Positions 8,466-17,748 are shown, numbered from the stretch's first letter. The stretch: DNA of 64,000 nucleotides from Acidobacteriaceae bacterium (GCA_030038195.1 JASHPJ010000040.1:30533-94532); one strand, 5' to 3'. Notes: generated by a model from the letters alone, not told the origin. Made by a program: numbers and translations.

Positions 8466-9501
8466 CAAAGCAATCATTGACCGGCCTGCGCCGGACGTCC
8501 CCGTACAGAAAGACCCTGACATCCTGGCGGCGGCGCGCCTGGCCGGCGAAGACCTGTGCTCCATCGCCGACCTGTCGAGCGCCGAGGTACGCGCCATCCT
8601 CAAGCTCGGCCATGACGTGAAGCGCAACCCGCGCGAGTATCGCCACGCGCTGGACGCCAGGCAGATGGTGCTGATGTTCGAGAAGGCCAGCCTGCGCACG
8701 CGGCTGAGCTTCGAAACCGGCATCAATACCATGGGCGGCAACGCGATTTTCGTGGACCACACCAGCTCGCCGCTGGGCGAGCGCGAATCGATTGCCGACG
8801 TGGCGCGCAACGTGGAGCGCTGGGTGGACGTGATCGTGCTGCGCACTTACGCGCACGACACCATCACCGAGATGGCCGCCAACTCGCGCGTGCCGGTGAT
8901 CAACGCGCTCTCTGACTTCGAGCATCCCTGCCAGGCGCTGGCCGACTTCATGACCCTGCAGGAGCACTTCGGCGCCGTAACCGGCATGAACTTTACATAT
9001 GTGGGCGACGGCAACAACGTCTGCCACTCGCTGATGCTCACCGGCGCGCAGCTTGGCGCCAACGTAACCGTGGCCACGCCGCGCGGCTACTCGCCGGACA
9101 TCGAGATCGTCACCCTGGCGCGCGAGATGGCGCAGGCCAACGGCTGCGAGGTGCGCCTGCTGCAGGACCCGCAGGCGGCGGTGGAGAATGCTGACGCCGT
9201 CTATACCGACGTGTGTGTGAGCATGGGCTTTGAGCACGAGTCCACCAAGCGCGCGCCCATCTTCCGGCCGTTCCAGGTGAACGAGGCGCTGATGCAGAAG
9301 GCCGCCAGTCACGCGGTCTTCATGCACTGCCTGCCCGCGCGCCGCAACGCCGAAGTGACCGACGCGGTGCTCGACGGGCCGCAGTCCATCGTCTTCGACC
9401 AGGCCGAAAACCGCATGCACGCGCAGAAGGCACTGCTGCTTCTGCTGCTGGGCGGCCTGGCCAACACGGCGAGCTTCAAGAACGAGCGCGAGCTGGCGTG
9501 A
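8458..9501 (+). CDS. argF: Ornithine carbamoyltransferase
   Basis: A 347-residue enzyme from a GTG at 8458. The ORF track extends it falsely to 8251 inside argD; GGGAGGA sits before 8458. The carbamoyl phosphate site reads FEKASLRTR (the usual STRTR is SLRTR here), with HPCQALAD, the ornithine-loop DVCVSMG and the catalytic HCLPARR. It makes citrulline from ornithine. The N-terminus has about 25 extra residues before the conserved LCSIADLSS region. Acetylornithine carbamoyltransferase is less likely because the SMG motif matches the ornithine enzyme. Confidence 0.92.
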   Translation: MASKAIIDRPAPDVPVQKDPDILAAARLAGEDLCSIADLSSAEVRAILKLGHDVKRNPREYRHALDARQMVLMFEKASLRTRLSFETGINTMGGNAIFVDHTSSPLGERESIADVARNVERWVDVIVLRTYAHDTITEMAANSRVPVINALSDFEHPCQALADFMTLQEHFGAVTGMNFTYVGDGNNVCHSLMLTGAQLGANVTVATPRGYSPDIEIVTLAREMAQANGCEVRLLQDPQAAVENADAVYTDVCVSMGFEHESTKRAPIFRPFQVNEALMQKAASHAVFMHCLPARRNAEVTDAVLDGPQSIVFDQAENRMHAQKALLLLLLGGLANTASFKNERELA

Positions 9502-9531
9502 GTCATTCGCCGAAAAGAAAGAGGCAATGCA

Positions 9532-10947
9532 GTGAAGATGTGGTCCGGGCGGTTTCGCGAGCCGCTCGACAAAGAGTTCGAAGCCTGGCAGCGCTCCATC
9601 GTCTTCGACTGGCGGCTCCTGAACGCGGAGATCGCCGCCAGCAAGGCGCATGCGTCGGCGCTTTTTGCCGCGGGCGTGCTCACCGAAGCGGAGACTGCGC
9701 AGTTGCGTGGAGCGCTCGATTCGATCGGCGTCGAGTTCGCCTCCGATGCGGATAAGACGCGCGTGCGCGATCACGAGTTGGCGGAAGACATTCATCACTT
9801 CGTGGAGATCAAGCTCATCGAGCGCGTGGGCGCGCTGGGGCGCAAGCTGCACACCGGCCGCAGCCGCAACGAGCAGATCGCCACCGACCTGCGCCTGTAT
9901 GTGCGCAAGCAGGCGGGGCTTGCCATCGACGGCCTGGCTGCGTGGGCCACGGCGCTGCACGACCAGGCGCGGCTGGCCGGCGAAGCTGTGATGCCCAGCT
10001 ACACGCATCTGCAGCGGGCCGAGCCGGTGCTGGTGGCACACTGGCTGCTGGCTTACGTGGAGATGGTGCTGCGTGACGCCGGCCGTTTGCGCGACTGCAT
10101 GGCGCGGCTGAATTATTGTCCGCTCGGCTCGGGCGCCGTGGCCGGCGCAACGCTGGCGCTCGACCGCGACATTGCTGCGCGCGAGCTTGGCTTTACCGCG
10201 CCCACGGCCAACTCGATGGATGCAACCAGCGACCGCGATTTCATCCTCGAATATCTGCAGGCGCTGACCTTCGTGGGCCTGCATCTCAGCCGCTTTGCGG
10301 AAGAGATCACGCTGTTCTCGACGGCCGAGTTCGGCTTTGTGCAGTTACCTGAAGCATTCTCGACGGGATCGAGCGCCATGCCACAGAAGAAGAATCCCGA
10401 TCTCGCCGAGCTGCTGCGCGCCAAGGTTGGATGCATCCACGCGGCGGCGGAGGCGGTGACATTGCAGCTCAAAGGCCTGCCGCTGGCCTACAATAAAGAC
10501 ATGCAGGAGACCCAGGAGCCGGCGTTCCAGGTCGAGTTCGTGCCGGCGATGCTCACGCTCGTTGCCCGGTTCACTTCGGCGCTTCAACTCAACCGCCAGC
10601 GCATGAGCGATGCGGCCCAGTCGGGCTATCTTAACGCCATGGCCGCGGCCACGTATCTCGTCCACAAGGGCGTTCCTTTCCGCACCGCGCATGAAAAGAT
10701 CGGCAACGCGGTGCGCTTTGCGCTCGAAAAAGGCGTGGAACTGGGCGAGCTCACGCTCGACGAGCTGCGATCATTCGGCGCCGAGTTTGGCGCGGATTTT
10801 TATGCAGCCGTGGCTCTCAGCGCAACGCTCGACTGCCACGACGTAACCGGCGGCACGGCGCGCGGACGCGTGCGCCAGGCGCTGGACCATGCGACGCGCC
10901 GCATTGCCGCTCTCACCGCCCAGGAGGCTGTCCATGCTGGTGCGTAA
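9532..10947 (+). CDS. argH: Argininosuccinate lyase
   Basis: A 471-residue member of the fumarase/aspartase superfamily, last step of arginine synthesis (argininosuccinate to arginine and fumarate). It begins KMWSGRF, typical of the family, and carries the signature GSSAMPQKKNPD on the catalytic serine loop. The start is GTG 9532 or ATG 9538. It follows argF by 30 bp, and its 3' end overlaps the next gene by 14 bp. argG, argJ and argE are not in this window. Confidence 0.95.
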   Translation: MKMWSGRFREPLDKEFEAWQRSIVFDWRLLNAEIAASKAHASALFAAGVLTEAETAQLRGALDSIGVEFASDADKTRVRDHELAEDIHHFVEIKLIERVGALGRKLHTGRSRNEQIATDLRLYVRKQAGLAIDGLAAWATALHDQARLAGEAVMPSYTHLQRAEPVLVAHWLLAYVEMVLRDAGRLRDCMARLNYCPLGSGAVAGATLALDRDIAARELGFTAPTANSMDATSDRDFILEYLQALTFVGLHLSRFAEEITLFSTAEFGFVQLPEAFSTGSSAMPQKKNPDLAELLRAKVGCIHAAAEAVTLQLKGLPLAYNKDMQETQEPAFQVEFVPAMLTLVARFTSALQLNRQRMSDAAQSGYLNAMAAATYLVHKGVPFRTAHEKIGNAVRFALEKGVELGELTLDELRSFGAEFGADFYAAVALSATLDCHDVTGGTARGRVRQALDHATRRIAALTAQEAVHAGA

Positions 10948-11455
10948 GGCGCTGCTGCACGATGCCTCCAATATCTACGACCTGGTGAACTCGCTCTCCT
11001 CCGACGGCACACTGCTCAAGCGCGCCTTCGCGGAGATCTGCGAAAACATCCGCGACTTCACGGTTGCCGAGTCGGACGGCGGCGTGTTTCTGGGCTGTGG
11101 CGCGCTGCATCTTTACGGGCCGCATCTCTGCGAAGTGCGCTCCATCGTCGTCAAGCCCGAGGCCAAGGGCCAGGGCGCCGGCGGCGGCATCCTGCATGCC
11201 CTGATTGAGGAAGCGGAGATGCACGGCATCCAGTCCGTATGCCTGTTCACACGCATTCCGGACTTCTTCTTCAAGTATGGCTTCCGCGTGGTGGAAGATA
11301 AGGCCGAGCTGCCCGACAAGATCTTCAAGGACTGCCAGAACTGCCCACGCCTGCACCGCTGCGACGAGGTCGCGATGGTGCGCGGACGTATCCCGCGCAT
11401 CTCCATCCTGGGACCGCGCCACGAAGCGCAGGAACTGGTGCGTCTCTCCGGCTAA
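10934..11455 (+). CDS. argA: N-acetylglutamate synthase, short GNAT type
   Basis: A 173-residue single-domain GNAT acetyltransferase from ATG 10934, with CCAGGAGG upstream; the track start at 10889 lies inside argH. The acetyl-CoA loop is SIVVKPEAKGQGAGGGIL. It lacks the amino-acid-kinase domain of classical ArgA. By known analogy it matches the short synthase that in some marine gammaproteobacteria is fused to the C-terminus of ArgH. Here it is translationally coupled to argH, which supports a role in the first step of the same pathway. No argJ or argA of other type was seen. Confidence 0.82.
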   Translation: MLVRKALLHDASNIYDLVNSLSSDGTLLKRAFAEICENIRDFTVAESDGGVFLGCGALHLYGPHLCEVRSIVVKPEAKGQGAGGGILHALIEEAEMHGIQSVCLFTRIPDFFFKYGFRVVEDKAELPDKIFKDCQNCPRLHRCDEVAMVRGRIPRISILGPRHEAQELVRLSG

Positions 11456-11506
11456 GCAGCCGCATCCCTTCCTGATCGATACAATGCGCAGGCTGTTCCG
11501 CGCTGT

Positions 11507-12244
11507 GTGAGAATTCTGGCTATGGCGATTTGCACGCGGCGTGGAACAGCTCGCGCATTTTGGGCCGTTGCGCTGTGGCTGCTGGCCAGCCGCATGACAG
11601 CGCAGCAGCCAGATCCCGCCGCAATCATCCGCACCATCGACGCCGCCGTGCAGGCCCGCTATGAAAGCGTGCTGGCTTTCACCGATATTGAGCACTATGC
11701 CGTGTTTCGAGGCAGCGATCAAGCTCATCCCGTAGCCGAAATGACAGTGAAAGACAGTTACCGCAAAGGCGAAGGCAAAACTTACACGGTTCTTTCCGAG
11801 AGCGGCTCGGCGGTCGTACAGAAATTCGGCCTGAAACCGCTGCTCCAGAACGAGGAGCTCATCAATCAGCCCGACAAGGTCGCGCAGTCGTGGTTTACCT
11901 CGGCCAATTACCATATGGAGCTCGATCCGGGCGGTCCGCAACTGCTCAATGGGCGCGCCTGCTTTGCGCTTACCATCTATCCCTATCGCAAGGCGCCCAA
12001 CATGATTGACGGCACCCTGTGGGCGGATGCGCGCGACGGCTCCATTGCGCAGATCGACGGCATCGCATCGAAAAGCCCGTCTATCTTTGCCAGGACAACG
12101 CACATGATGCGCCAGTACGAGCAAATGGACGGGTTCCCGATGGCTAGGCGGGCGCGCGCCGAGTCGAACAGCTTGCTCTTTGGCCACACCGTGGTCATTA
12201 TCGACTATTCCGATTACCACCTCCAGCTCCGGAACGGAAAATGA
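11507..12244 (+). CDS. Secreted LolA-like protein of unknown function
   Basis: About 245 residues from GTG 11507 (or ATG 11522). The N-terminus is a signal peptide (basic start, hydrophobic stretch AFWAVALWLLAS). The mature part has alternating beta-strand patterns such as GKTYTVLSESGSAVVQKF and LNGRACFALTIYPYRKAP, like the LolA/lipoprotein-carrier fold. The exact family is not certain. It follows the arg operon by 51 bp on the same strand but has no obvious role there. Confidence 0.65.
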   Translation: MRILAMAICTRRGTARAFWAVALWLLASRMTAQQPDPAAIIRTIDAAVQARYESVLAFTDIEHYAVFRGSDQAHPVAEMTVKDSYRKGEGKTYTVLSESGSAVVQKFGLKPLLQNEELINQPDKVAQSWFTSANYHMELDPGGPQLLNGRACFALTIYPYRKAPNMIDGTLWADARDGSIAQIDGIASKSPSIFARTTHMMRQYEQMDGFPMARRARAESNSLLFGHTVVIIDYSDYHLQLRNGK

Positions 12245-12302
12245 CGCAGCCGGCGTGACCTGCGCCACACCAGTTTCCCGTTTCTCCTCTATACTGGGTT
12301 CC

Positions 12303-13070
12303 GTGACCGTGCTTCCCAAAGACCTGGGCCTGTATGCCGCGCTGGGCTCCTGCCTGGTGCTTGGGCTGCGTCACGGCTTTGACTACGATCACCTGGCCGC
12401 CATTTCGGACATTACCGCCGTGCAGCGCAACTGGCGCAGCGGGCTGGGGCTGGGCATGACCTATGCGCTCGGCCACGCCTTTACGGTGGCTGCGCTGGGC
12501 GTTGCGGTGCTCGAGCTGCACATGGGCCTGCCCGATGGGCTGGATCACTGGACCGAACGGCTGATTGGTCTTACGCTCATCGTGCTGGGCATCGGCGTCG
12601 TTGCCGGCATCCTGCGCAAAAACGCGCACGGCCACCGGCACGGCCGCGTGGAAAGCCGCCTGGCCATTGCCATCAACGGCATTCTGTGGGCGGCCTGGCA
12701 GGTGCGCCGGCTATGGAACCGGACAGCGCCACGGCCCGAACGGTTCCAGTGGATGTACACCGGAAAGTCGGTCTTCCTGATCGGCATGCTGCACGGCGTG
12801 GGCGCAGAGACACCGAGCCAGCTCGCGCTCTTCTTCCTGACCGCCAACCTGGGCGGCACGTCGCGCGGGCTGATGGGCCTGCTGGCCTTTGCCATCGGCC
12901 TGGTTACCATGAATGCGCTTATGACCGCGTCGATGGGTGGAGCGTTCAGCGCGGGCAATTACCGGCCGCGCTTCTATCACGCCATTGCCTGGACCGGCGC
13001 TGCGTATAGCTGCATCATCGGCGTGATCTTCCTCTTCGGCATCTCGGACCGGCTGCCGCCGCTGGGCTGA
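12303..13070 (+). CDS. Nickel/cobalt permease-like protein (NiCoT/NicO)
   Basis: About 255 residues from GTG 12303; the track start at 12180 runs through the previous gene. RHGFDYDHLAAISD matches the HxxxxDH metal signature of NiCoT transporters. About six hydrophobic segments follow. A His-rich loop KNAHGHRHGR lies mid-protein. It probably moves Ni2+ or Co2+ across the inner membrane; which metal cannot be told. A perfect 12-bp hairpin follows the gene. Confidence 0.75.
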   Translation: MTVLPKDLGLYAALGSCLVLGLRHGFDYDHLAAISDITAVQRNWRSGLGLGMTYALGHAFTVAALGVAVLELHMGLPDGLDHWTERLIGLTLIVLGIGVVAGILRKNAHGHRHGRVESRLAIAINGILWAAWQVRRLWNRTAPRPERFQWMYTGKSVFLIGMLHGVGAETPSQLALFFLTANLGGTSRGLMGLLAFAIGLVTMNALMTASMGGAFSAGNYRPRFYHAIAWTGAAYSCIIGVIFLFGISDRLPPLG

Positions 13071-13076
13071 GGCGCG

Positions 13077-13103
13077 CTTCACAGCTTCTGTGAAGCTGTG
13101 AAG
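13077..13103 (+). terminator. Perfect 12-bp hairpin after the nickel/cobalt permease gene
   Basis: CTTCACAGCTTC-TGT-GAAGCTGTGAAG, directly after the stop codon. No T-run follows, so it may be a weak terminator or an mRNA end-protecting hairpin. The rest of 13104-13263 holds no gene. Confidence 0.5.
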
Positions 13104-13263
13104 ATTTGGGCGTTAACTCGTTTCTTTTGATCGCCTCTTTTCCCTTCACAGTTTCACAGTTCCTATGGATTTAGAGGCTTCTCCACGATGACTTGGGGTT
13201 GTCTCAGTCCATTGTGAGGACGGAGCAGGGAATTTTCTGCAAACAGGCAGGAGCCTCGACGGG

Positions 13264-14688
13264 TCAGCGCATGTAATGCGCGAGCTTGATTACGTAGGCG
13301 TAGTTGCCGGGGAGCTTTTCAGGCAGCGTGATCTTCAGGTTGTCGCCGTCGGCTTTCCACGCGAGCGGCTTTGGATCGCCCAGCAGGTAAACCTCGAGCA
13401 GCGGATGCGCAGGCACGTCTTCGAGCGTAACGGTGTGCGCCTTGGGAGCACCGAGAATCGTCGCGTAGAGCTCGGCGCCGGCGCCGCTGCGCGTAAAGCG
13501 GATGTCGTCGCCTTCAACGGACTGGCCCACGGCGCGATCCCACGGCACAGTGTCGTAGATGGCTTCGCCGTTCTGTTTGAGCCATGCGCCAAGGGCCGTG
13601 AGCCGCTCCATCTGCACCGGGGGAATGGTTCCGTCGGCTTCGGGTCCCACGTCGAGCAGCAGGTTCCCGTTCTTGCTCACGATGTCCACCAGCAAAGCGA
13701 TCAGGTCAGCCGGCGCAATCGTCTCGGCTTCGCCCTCGGCGCGGTTGTAGCCAAAAGAACGGCCAAGGCCACGGCACTCTTCCCATTTCCTGGGGCTGAT
13801 CGCATCGAGCTCCTGATATTCAGGGGAGGTGAAGTCGGCGTGGGCGATGCCGAAACGGTCGTCAACAACGCCGTCGGGAACGGCGTTGTAGTAGTCCGCC
13901 TCAACCTGGAGCACGCGGCCGGTCTTGGGCCAGTCGATGTCGTTCCACAGGATCGACGGATGGTAGCGATTGATGAGCTCGTGAATCTGCGCAAAGGCGT
14001 AGTCGCCGTAGGCCTGGCTCTCCGGCTTGACGCTCTGGTAGTCGGCAGCGGTGCGGATGGGGCCGGGCACAAAGGTCCAGTCGTAGCCGCCGGAGTAGTA
14101 GAGCCCCATGCGCATGCCCTGCTTGCGCACAGCCGCGGTAAGCTCGCCTACAATGTCGCGCGTGGCGTGCTGGCGGTCGGGCGGCAGCGTGGGATTGGGC
14201 GTGGAGCTGGGCCACAGCGTGAAGCCCTCGTGGTGCTTGCTGGTGAGCACCACGTAGCGCGCGCCGGCCTCGCGGAAGATGGTCGCCCACTGGTCGGGAT
14301 TCCACTTCTGAATCTCGCGGTCGAAGATGGGCGCAAAGTCGTAGTAGTTGAAGTTGGCGCCGTAGTGCTCGCGATGGTAGGCCTGCGTGGGCGAGCCGTC
14401 GATGCGCATCACGTTGTAGTACCACTCGGCGTAGGGATTGTTGATGATGTAATCTTCCGAGCTGAAGTCGTGGTTGGGATGCGAGAGCGGCGCCCAGCCA
14501 GGCACCGAGTAGAGTCCCCAGTGAATGACGATACCCAGTTTGGCGCCGGCATACCACTGCGGCAGCGGATGATGGTTGAGCGAATCGAGCGTGGGCTCGT
14601 AATGCCTGGGCGCCTGCGCGGCGGCGAATAAACCACTCAAAGAAAGAACTACCGCAACTACTGCCCAGAACAAAAGCTTCTGCTTCAC
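13264..14688 (-). CDS. Secreted alpha-L-fucosidase-like glycosidase (GH29)
   Basis: A 474-residue protein from GTG 14688, with AGGAG at 14696-14700; the track start adds 31 residues without support. The N-terminal signal peptide is KQKLLFWAVVAVVLSLSGLFAAAQA. Family features: GAKLGIVIHWGLYSVPGW, VVLTSKHHEGFTLWPS and ILWNDIDWP. The Asp near residue 249 in WND is the expected nucleophile. A short C-terminal beta domain follows. It should release fucose from plant or microbial glycans outside the cytoplasm. Confidence 0.9.
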   Translation of the reverse strand: MKQKLLFWAVVAVVLSLSGLFAAAQAPRHYEPTLDSLNHHPLPQWYAGAKLGIVIHWGLYSVPGWAPLSHPNHDFSSEDYIINNPYAEWYYNVMRIDGSPTQAYHREHYGANFNYYDFAPIFDREIQKWNPDQWATIFREAGARYVVLTSKHHEGFTLWPSSTPNPTLPPDRQHATRDIVGELTAAVRKQGMRMGLYYSGGYDWTFVPGPIRTAADYQSVKPESQAYGDYAFAQIHELINRYHPSILWNDIDWPKTGRVLQVEADYYNAVPDGVVDDRFGIAHADFTSPEYQELDAISPRKWEECRGLGRSFGYNRAEGEAETIAPADLIALLVDIVSKNGNLLLDVGPEADGTIPPVQMERLTALGAWLKQNGEAIYDTVPWDRAVGQSVEGDDIRFTRSGAGAELYATILGAPKAHTVTLEDVPAHPLLEVYLLGDPKPLAWKADGDNLKITLPEKLPGNYAYVIKLAHYMR

Positions 14689-14790
14689 ACCAACACTCCT
14701 CGATGCCGCAGACAAGAGGTGCAGCCTGCGTGCTTGAATTTGTTCCCTACGCATCATAGAGAGTGGCGCCGGTTCTGCCAATCTTTGCGC

Positions 14791-15081
14791 TCAATCATTT
14801 GCCAGTCCTTCCACCAGCGCTTCCCACTCGGCTGCAAGCTCGGGTCGGTGAAAGTGCTTGCCGGCGCGGCGGTACCAGTAGTCGGCGTTCCAGTCGACAC
14901 CCTCTTTGCGGTGCAGATAGGCATGAACGGCCATCCCTTCGGGCGTCTCCAGGTTGTCGACGAGGCTGTGGGCGCGAGCCCAGTCGCCCTTGGCGTCCCA
15001 CCACAGCGCGGCCAGCGGCGCGGGCAGGTCGGCGGGTGGGGAATCCTGAGCAAGCGTGGCGCGGAAGGCGTCGACCGTCAT
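14791..15081 (-). CDS. Small conserved hypothetical protein
   Basis: A 96-residue acidic, Trp-rich soluble protein (ALWWDAKGDWARAHSLVDN, DYWYRRAGKHFHRP). The pattern is of short helices like an alpha-alpha repeat, with no signal peptide. The amino acid composition and codon use look like a real gene. I remember similar small proteins in several phyla but cannot give a function. It lies just upstream of the fucosidase on the same strand (102-bp gap). Confidence 0.65.
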   Translation of the reverse strand: MTVDAFRATLAQDSPPADLPAPLAALWWDAKGDWARAHSLVDNLETPEGMAVHAYLHRKEGVDWNADYWYRRAGKHFHRPELAAEWEALVEGLAND

Positions 15082-15304
15082 GCCCCTCTTGTATCACCCG
15101 GTTTCCGCCGCTGGCAACCATGCGCCCACCGCAGGCTCTTGTGACATCCATCACATCGGTGATGCCCTGGCCGCTGTTACAAATGACTCACCGTTCATAG
15201 AGCCCGCCAGGGGGCTGGAAGCCATTGAGAGCCGGAGCGGCGCTGTCCCCGTGGCGGTCGAACATCATGGGAATGCGCAGAAAAAGATGCCGTTATGCCC
15301 GTAC

Positions 15305-15354
15305 TTGCTACCCGGACCGGAATGGTCGTATACTGAATTGCGACCATTCCGGTC
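15305..15354 (+). promoter_or_regulatory. feoAB promoter with perfect 14-bp inverted repeat operator
   Basis: A candidate promoter TTGCTA (15305-15310), 18 bp, TATACT (15329-15334). The arms GACCGGAATGGTCG (15315-15328) and its exact complement (15341-15354) flank the 12-bp centre that holds the -10. A dimeric regulator bound here would sit on the -10 and start site. The sequence is not a classical Fur box; the regulator is unknown. The rest of 15082-15401 shows nothing else. Confidence 0.7.
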
Positions 15355-15401
15355 GTAGTTTCAGAGCGCAGCGATTCCGGCGCCGCAACGGAGCCTGGCG
15401 G

Positions 15402-15692
15402 GTGAGCGTATTAAGCGAGTTGGCCGTGGGTAAGAGCGGGATTCTGGTTGCCCTCGACCTTCCTGAGTCCGTTCAGAACCACCTGATGCATATGGGTTTT
15501 GTGCCCGAAGCCAGAGTAGCCGTTCTGCGCCGCGCGCCGGCTGGCGACCCCACTGTATACGCCGTGGACGGCCTGGAAATTGCGCTGCGCCGCGAGACTG
15601 CGGCAGCTATTCGCGTGCGCGTCCTTGAGCCTAACCCGGTGACAAACGCGCCAGTCGAGGGAGTCCGCGAGCTCGCCGGTGCCGGTCGATGA
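15402..15692 (+). CDS. feoA: Ferrous iron transport protein A
   Basis: About 96 residues from GTG 15402; the track extends 59 residues further upstream through the operator. The SH3-like FeoA fold is visible in LSELAVGKSGILVAL, HLMHMGFVPEARVAVLRR and GLEIALRRETAAAIRV. FeoA is a small cytoplasmic partner of the FeoB iron channel. Its stop overlaps the feoB ATG (ATGA). Confidence 0.88.
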   Translation: MSVLSELAVGKSGILVALDLPESVQNHLMHMGFVPEARVAVLRRAPAGDPTVYAVDGLEIALRRETAAAIRVRVLEPNPVTNAPVEGVRELAGAGR

Positions 15693-17602
15693 AAGAGTGC
15701 TGCGCACCTCCGGAGTTTAAGCCGCCGGCCGCGCCGGCAGCCCACGGAGCACTGCGCACGGTGGTGCTGATCGGCCCTCCCAACTCCGGCAAGTCCACCC
15801 TTTTCAATCGTCTGACTGGCCTGCGCCAGAAAGTGGCCAACTATCCCGGCGTCACCGTGGAGCAGCGCATGGGCCTGATGGCCGGCGTGGGGCGCGAAGA
15901 CCTTACGCTCATCGACCTGCCCGGCATCTACTCGCTGACGCCTTACTCTGAGGATGCGCGTGTCGCCGTGGACGTGCTGCGCGGCAAGATGCCCGGCACG
16001 CCCAAGCCGGACGCCGTCCTGCTGGTGCTGGACTCGCTGCATCTCACCCGCCAGCTCATGCTGGCTGCGCCGGTGCTTGCGCTGGGACTGCCCACGCTGG
16101 TGCTGCTGAACATGAGCGACCTGATGAAGGCGCGCGGCGGCAAAGTCGATTCGCTGCAACTGGCCCGCGAGCTGAACGCGCCGGTAGCCCAGATCAGCGC
16201 CACGCATGGCTCGGGCATGGACGCGATTCCGCTCTTCCTGAATCAGCCCGGCAACGGCACGGCTGCGCAGCCGCTCACCCTGCCGGTGCTGGGCAACCCG
16301 GCCAGCGCACATACGTGGGCGGCGCAGGTGAGCCGGCGGACGGGCTATCGAGCGCCTCTGTCTATTGAGAGCACACGCAAGATCGACAACGTGCTGCTGC
16401 ACCGCGTCTGGGGTCCGCTGCTGTTTCTACTGATAGTGGTGGGCGTGTTCGAGGTGGTTTTCTCGATCGGCCAGCCGCTCTCGGACGGGTTCGGCGACAT
16501 CCTCGCCCAGATTGGCAACCTGGCGCAGCCGCTGCTTCCCGTGGGCTGGCTGCAGTCGCTGGTGCTGGACGGCGTGTGGAAGGGCATCTCCTCGGTGCTC
16601 GTCTTCCTGCCGCAGATTCTGCTGCTGTTCCTGTTTATCGGCATACTGGAGGATTCCGGCTACTTGGCGCGCGCGGCGCTCATCGCCGACCGCGTGATGC
16701 GCTCTATCGGGCTGAACGGCAAGGCATTCATTCCGCTGCTCTCGGCTTACGCCTGCGCGGTGCCGGCCATCATGGCCACGCGCACCATCGAGAACCGCCG
16801 TGACCGGCTGGCGACCATCCTGGTGACGCCGTTCATGACCTGCTCGGCGCGGCTGCCGGTTTATCTGCTGCTGATCGCCGCGTTCATACCCGACATCCAC
16901 TACCTGCATGGATTCCTGGGCCTGCGCACGATCGTGATGCTGAGCCTGTACGTGGCCGGCTTCGTGGCCGCGTTCACCACGGCGCGGCTACTCAAGAGCT
17001 CGATCCTCAAGTCGAGCGAGACGCCGTTCATCCTCGAGCTGCCGCAGTACCGCATGCCGACGCTGCGCTCGCTGGCGCTTCGTCTCGTGGACCGCGCGCG
17101 CATCTTTTTGCGCCAGGCCGGAACCATCATTCTGCTGGTCACGCTAGCGCTGTGGGTGCTGGCGCATCTGCCGGTGGTGCAGACTTCCACCGGAACGCTG
17201 GCTGCGCCGGAGCTGGCGCAGAGCCTGATCGGCCGGCTCGGCCACTTCATCGAACCGGTGATTGCGCCGCTCGGCTTTGACTGGAAGATCGGCATCGGGC
17301 TGCTTTCAAGCGTGCTGGCACGCGAGGTGATGGTGAGCACCATGGGCACGCTCTATGGCGCCGATCCGAGCACGCAGACCCTCAACCTGCAGACCGCGCT
17401 GCACCACGACATGACGCTGGGCGGCGCGCTGGCGTTGATGATCTTCTTCGCCTTCGCCATGCAGTGCACTTCCACCATCGCCGTGGTGCGCCGCGAAACC
17501 AATAGCTGGAAGTGGCCGGCCCTGCAGTTCGCCTACATGCTGGTGCTGGCCTACGGCGCAGCGTTCGTGGTGAACCACCTGACGATGGCGATCCTGGGCT
17601 GA
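15689..17602 (+). CDS. feoB: Ferrous iron transporter B
   Basis: A 637-residue inner-membrane Fe2+ transporter with a cytoplasmic GTPase domain: G1 GPPNSGKST (residues 30-38), G3 DLPG and G4 NMSD. A multi-helix membrane part follows, with two Gate-type segments (AYACAVPAIMATRTIENRRD and SSVLAREVMVSTMGTLYG). It is at the short end of the family. A CC pair at residues 4-5 might bind metal. It is coupled to feoA and closed by a strong hairpin at 17704. Confidence 0.95.
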   Translation: MKECCAPPEFKPPAAPAAHGALRTVVLIGPPNSGKSTLFNRLTGLRQKVANYPGVTVEQRMGLMAGVGREDLTLIDLPGIYSLTPYSEDARVAVDVLRGKMPGTPKPDAVLLVLDSLHLTRQLMLAAPVLALGLPTLVLLNMSDLMKARGGKVDSLQLARELNAPVAQISATHGSGMDAIPLFLNQPGNGTAAQPLTLPVLGNPASAHTWAAQVSRRTGYRAPLSIESTRKIDNVLLHRVWGPLLFLLIVVGVFEVVFSIGQPLSDGFGDILAQIGNLAQPLLPVGWLQSLVLDGVWKGISSVLVFLPQILLLFLFIGILEDSGYLARAALIADRVMRSIGLNGKAFIPLLSAYACAVPAIMATRTIENRRDRLATILVTPFMTCSARLPVYLLLIAAFIPDIHYLHGFLGLRTIVMLSLYVAGFVAAFTTARLLKSSILKSSETPFILELPQYRMPTLRSLALRLVDRARIFLRQAGTIILLVTLALWVLAHLPVVQTSTGTLAAPELAQSLIGRLGHFIEPVIAPLGFDWKIGIGLLSSVLAREVMVSTMGTLYGADPSTQTLNLQTALHHDMTLGGALALMIFFAFAMQCTSTIAVVRRETNSWKWPALQFAYMLVLAYGAAFVVNHLTMAILG

Positions 17603-17703
17603 AGGGCTCGAAAAGACAGGAGCCAGCAATCTTTAAGCACCAGGCGTGCGTCCTTAACGCCATGATAGGAAACCCGTGGACCATCTTCGCTCCTTCGTGG
17701 CGC

Positions 17704-17748
17704 GATGGAGAAGGCGCGCACATGCAGGGATCGCGCATCTTCTCCATC
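17704..17748 (+). terminator. Terminator of feoAB
   Basis: Stem GATGGAGAAG-GCGCG paired with CGCGC-AT-CTTCTCCATC (15 pairs, one 2-nt bulge, 13-nt loop), followed by a T-rich run (TTGTTTCCTTTGTC). It lies 100 bp after the feoB stop. The 17749-18006 stretch holds no gene that I support. Confidence 0.65.

Noticed and set aside
7143-8846. 567-residue reverse ORF opposite argB/argD/argF
   Set aside because: Shadow; spans several real genes on the other strand.
8407-10284. 625-residue reverse ORF opposite argF/argH
   Set aside because: Shadow of well-conserved argF and argH; no recognisable domains.
13276-14631. 451-residue forward ORF opposite the fucosidase gene
   Set aside because: Shadow; the reverse strand has a signal peptide and GH29 motifs.
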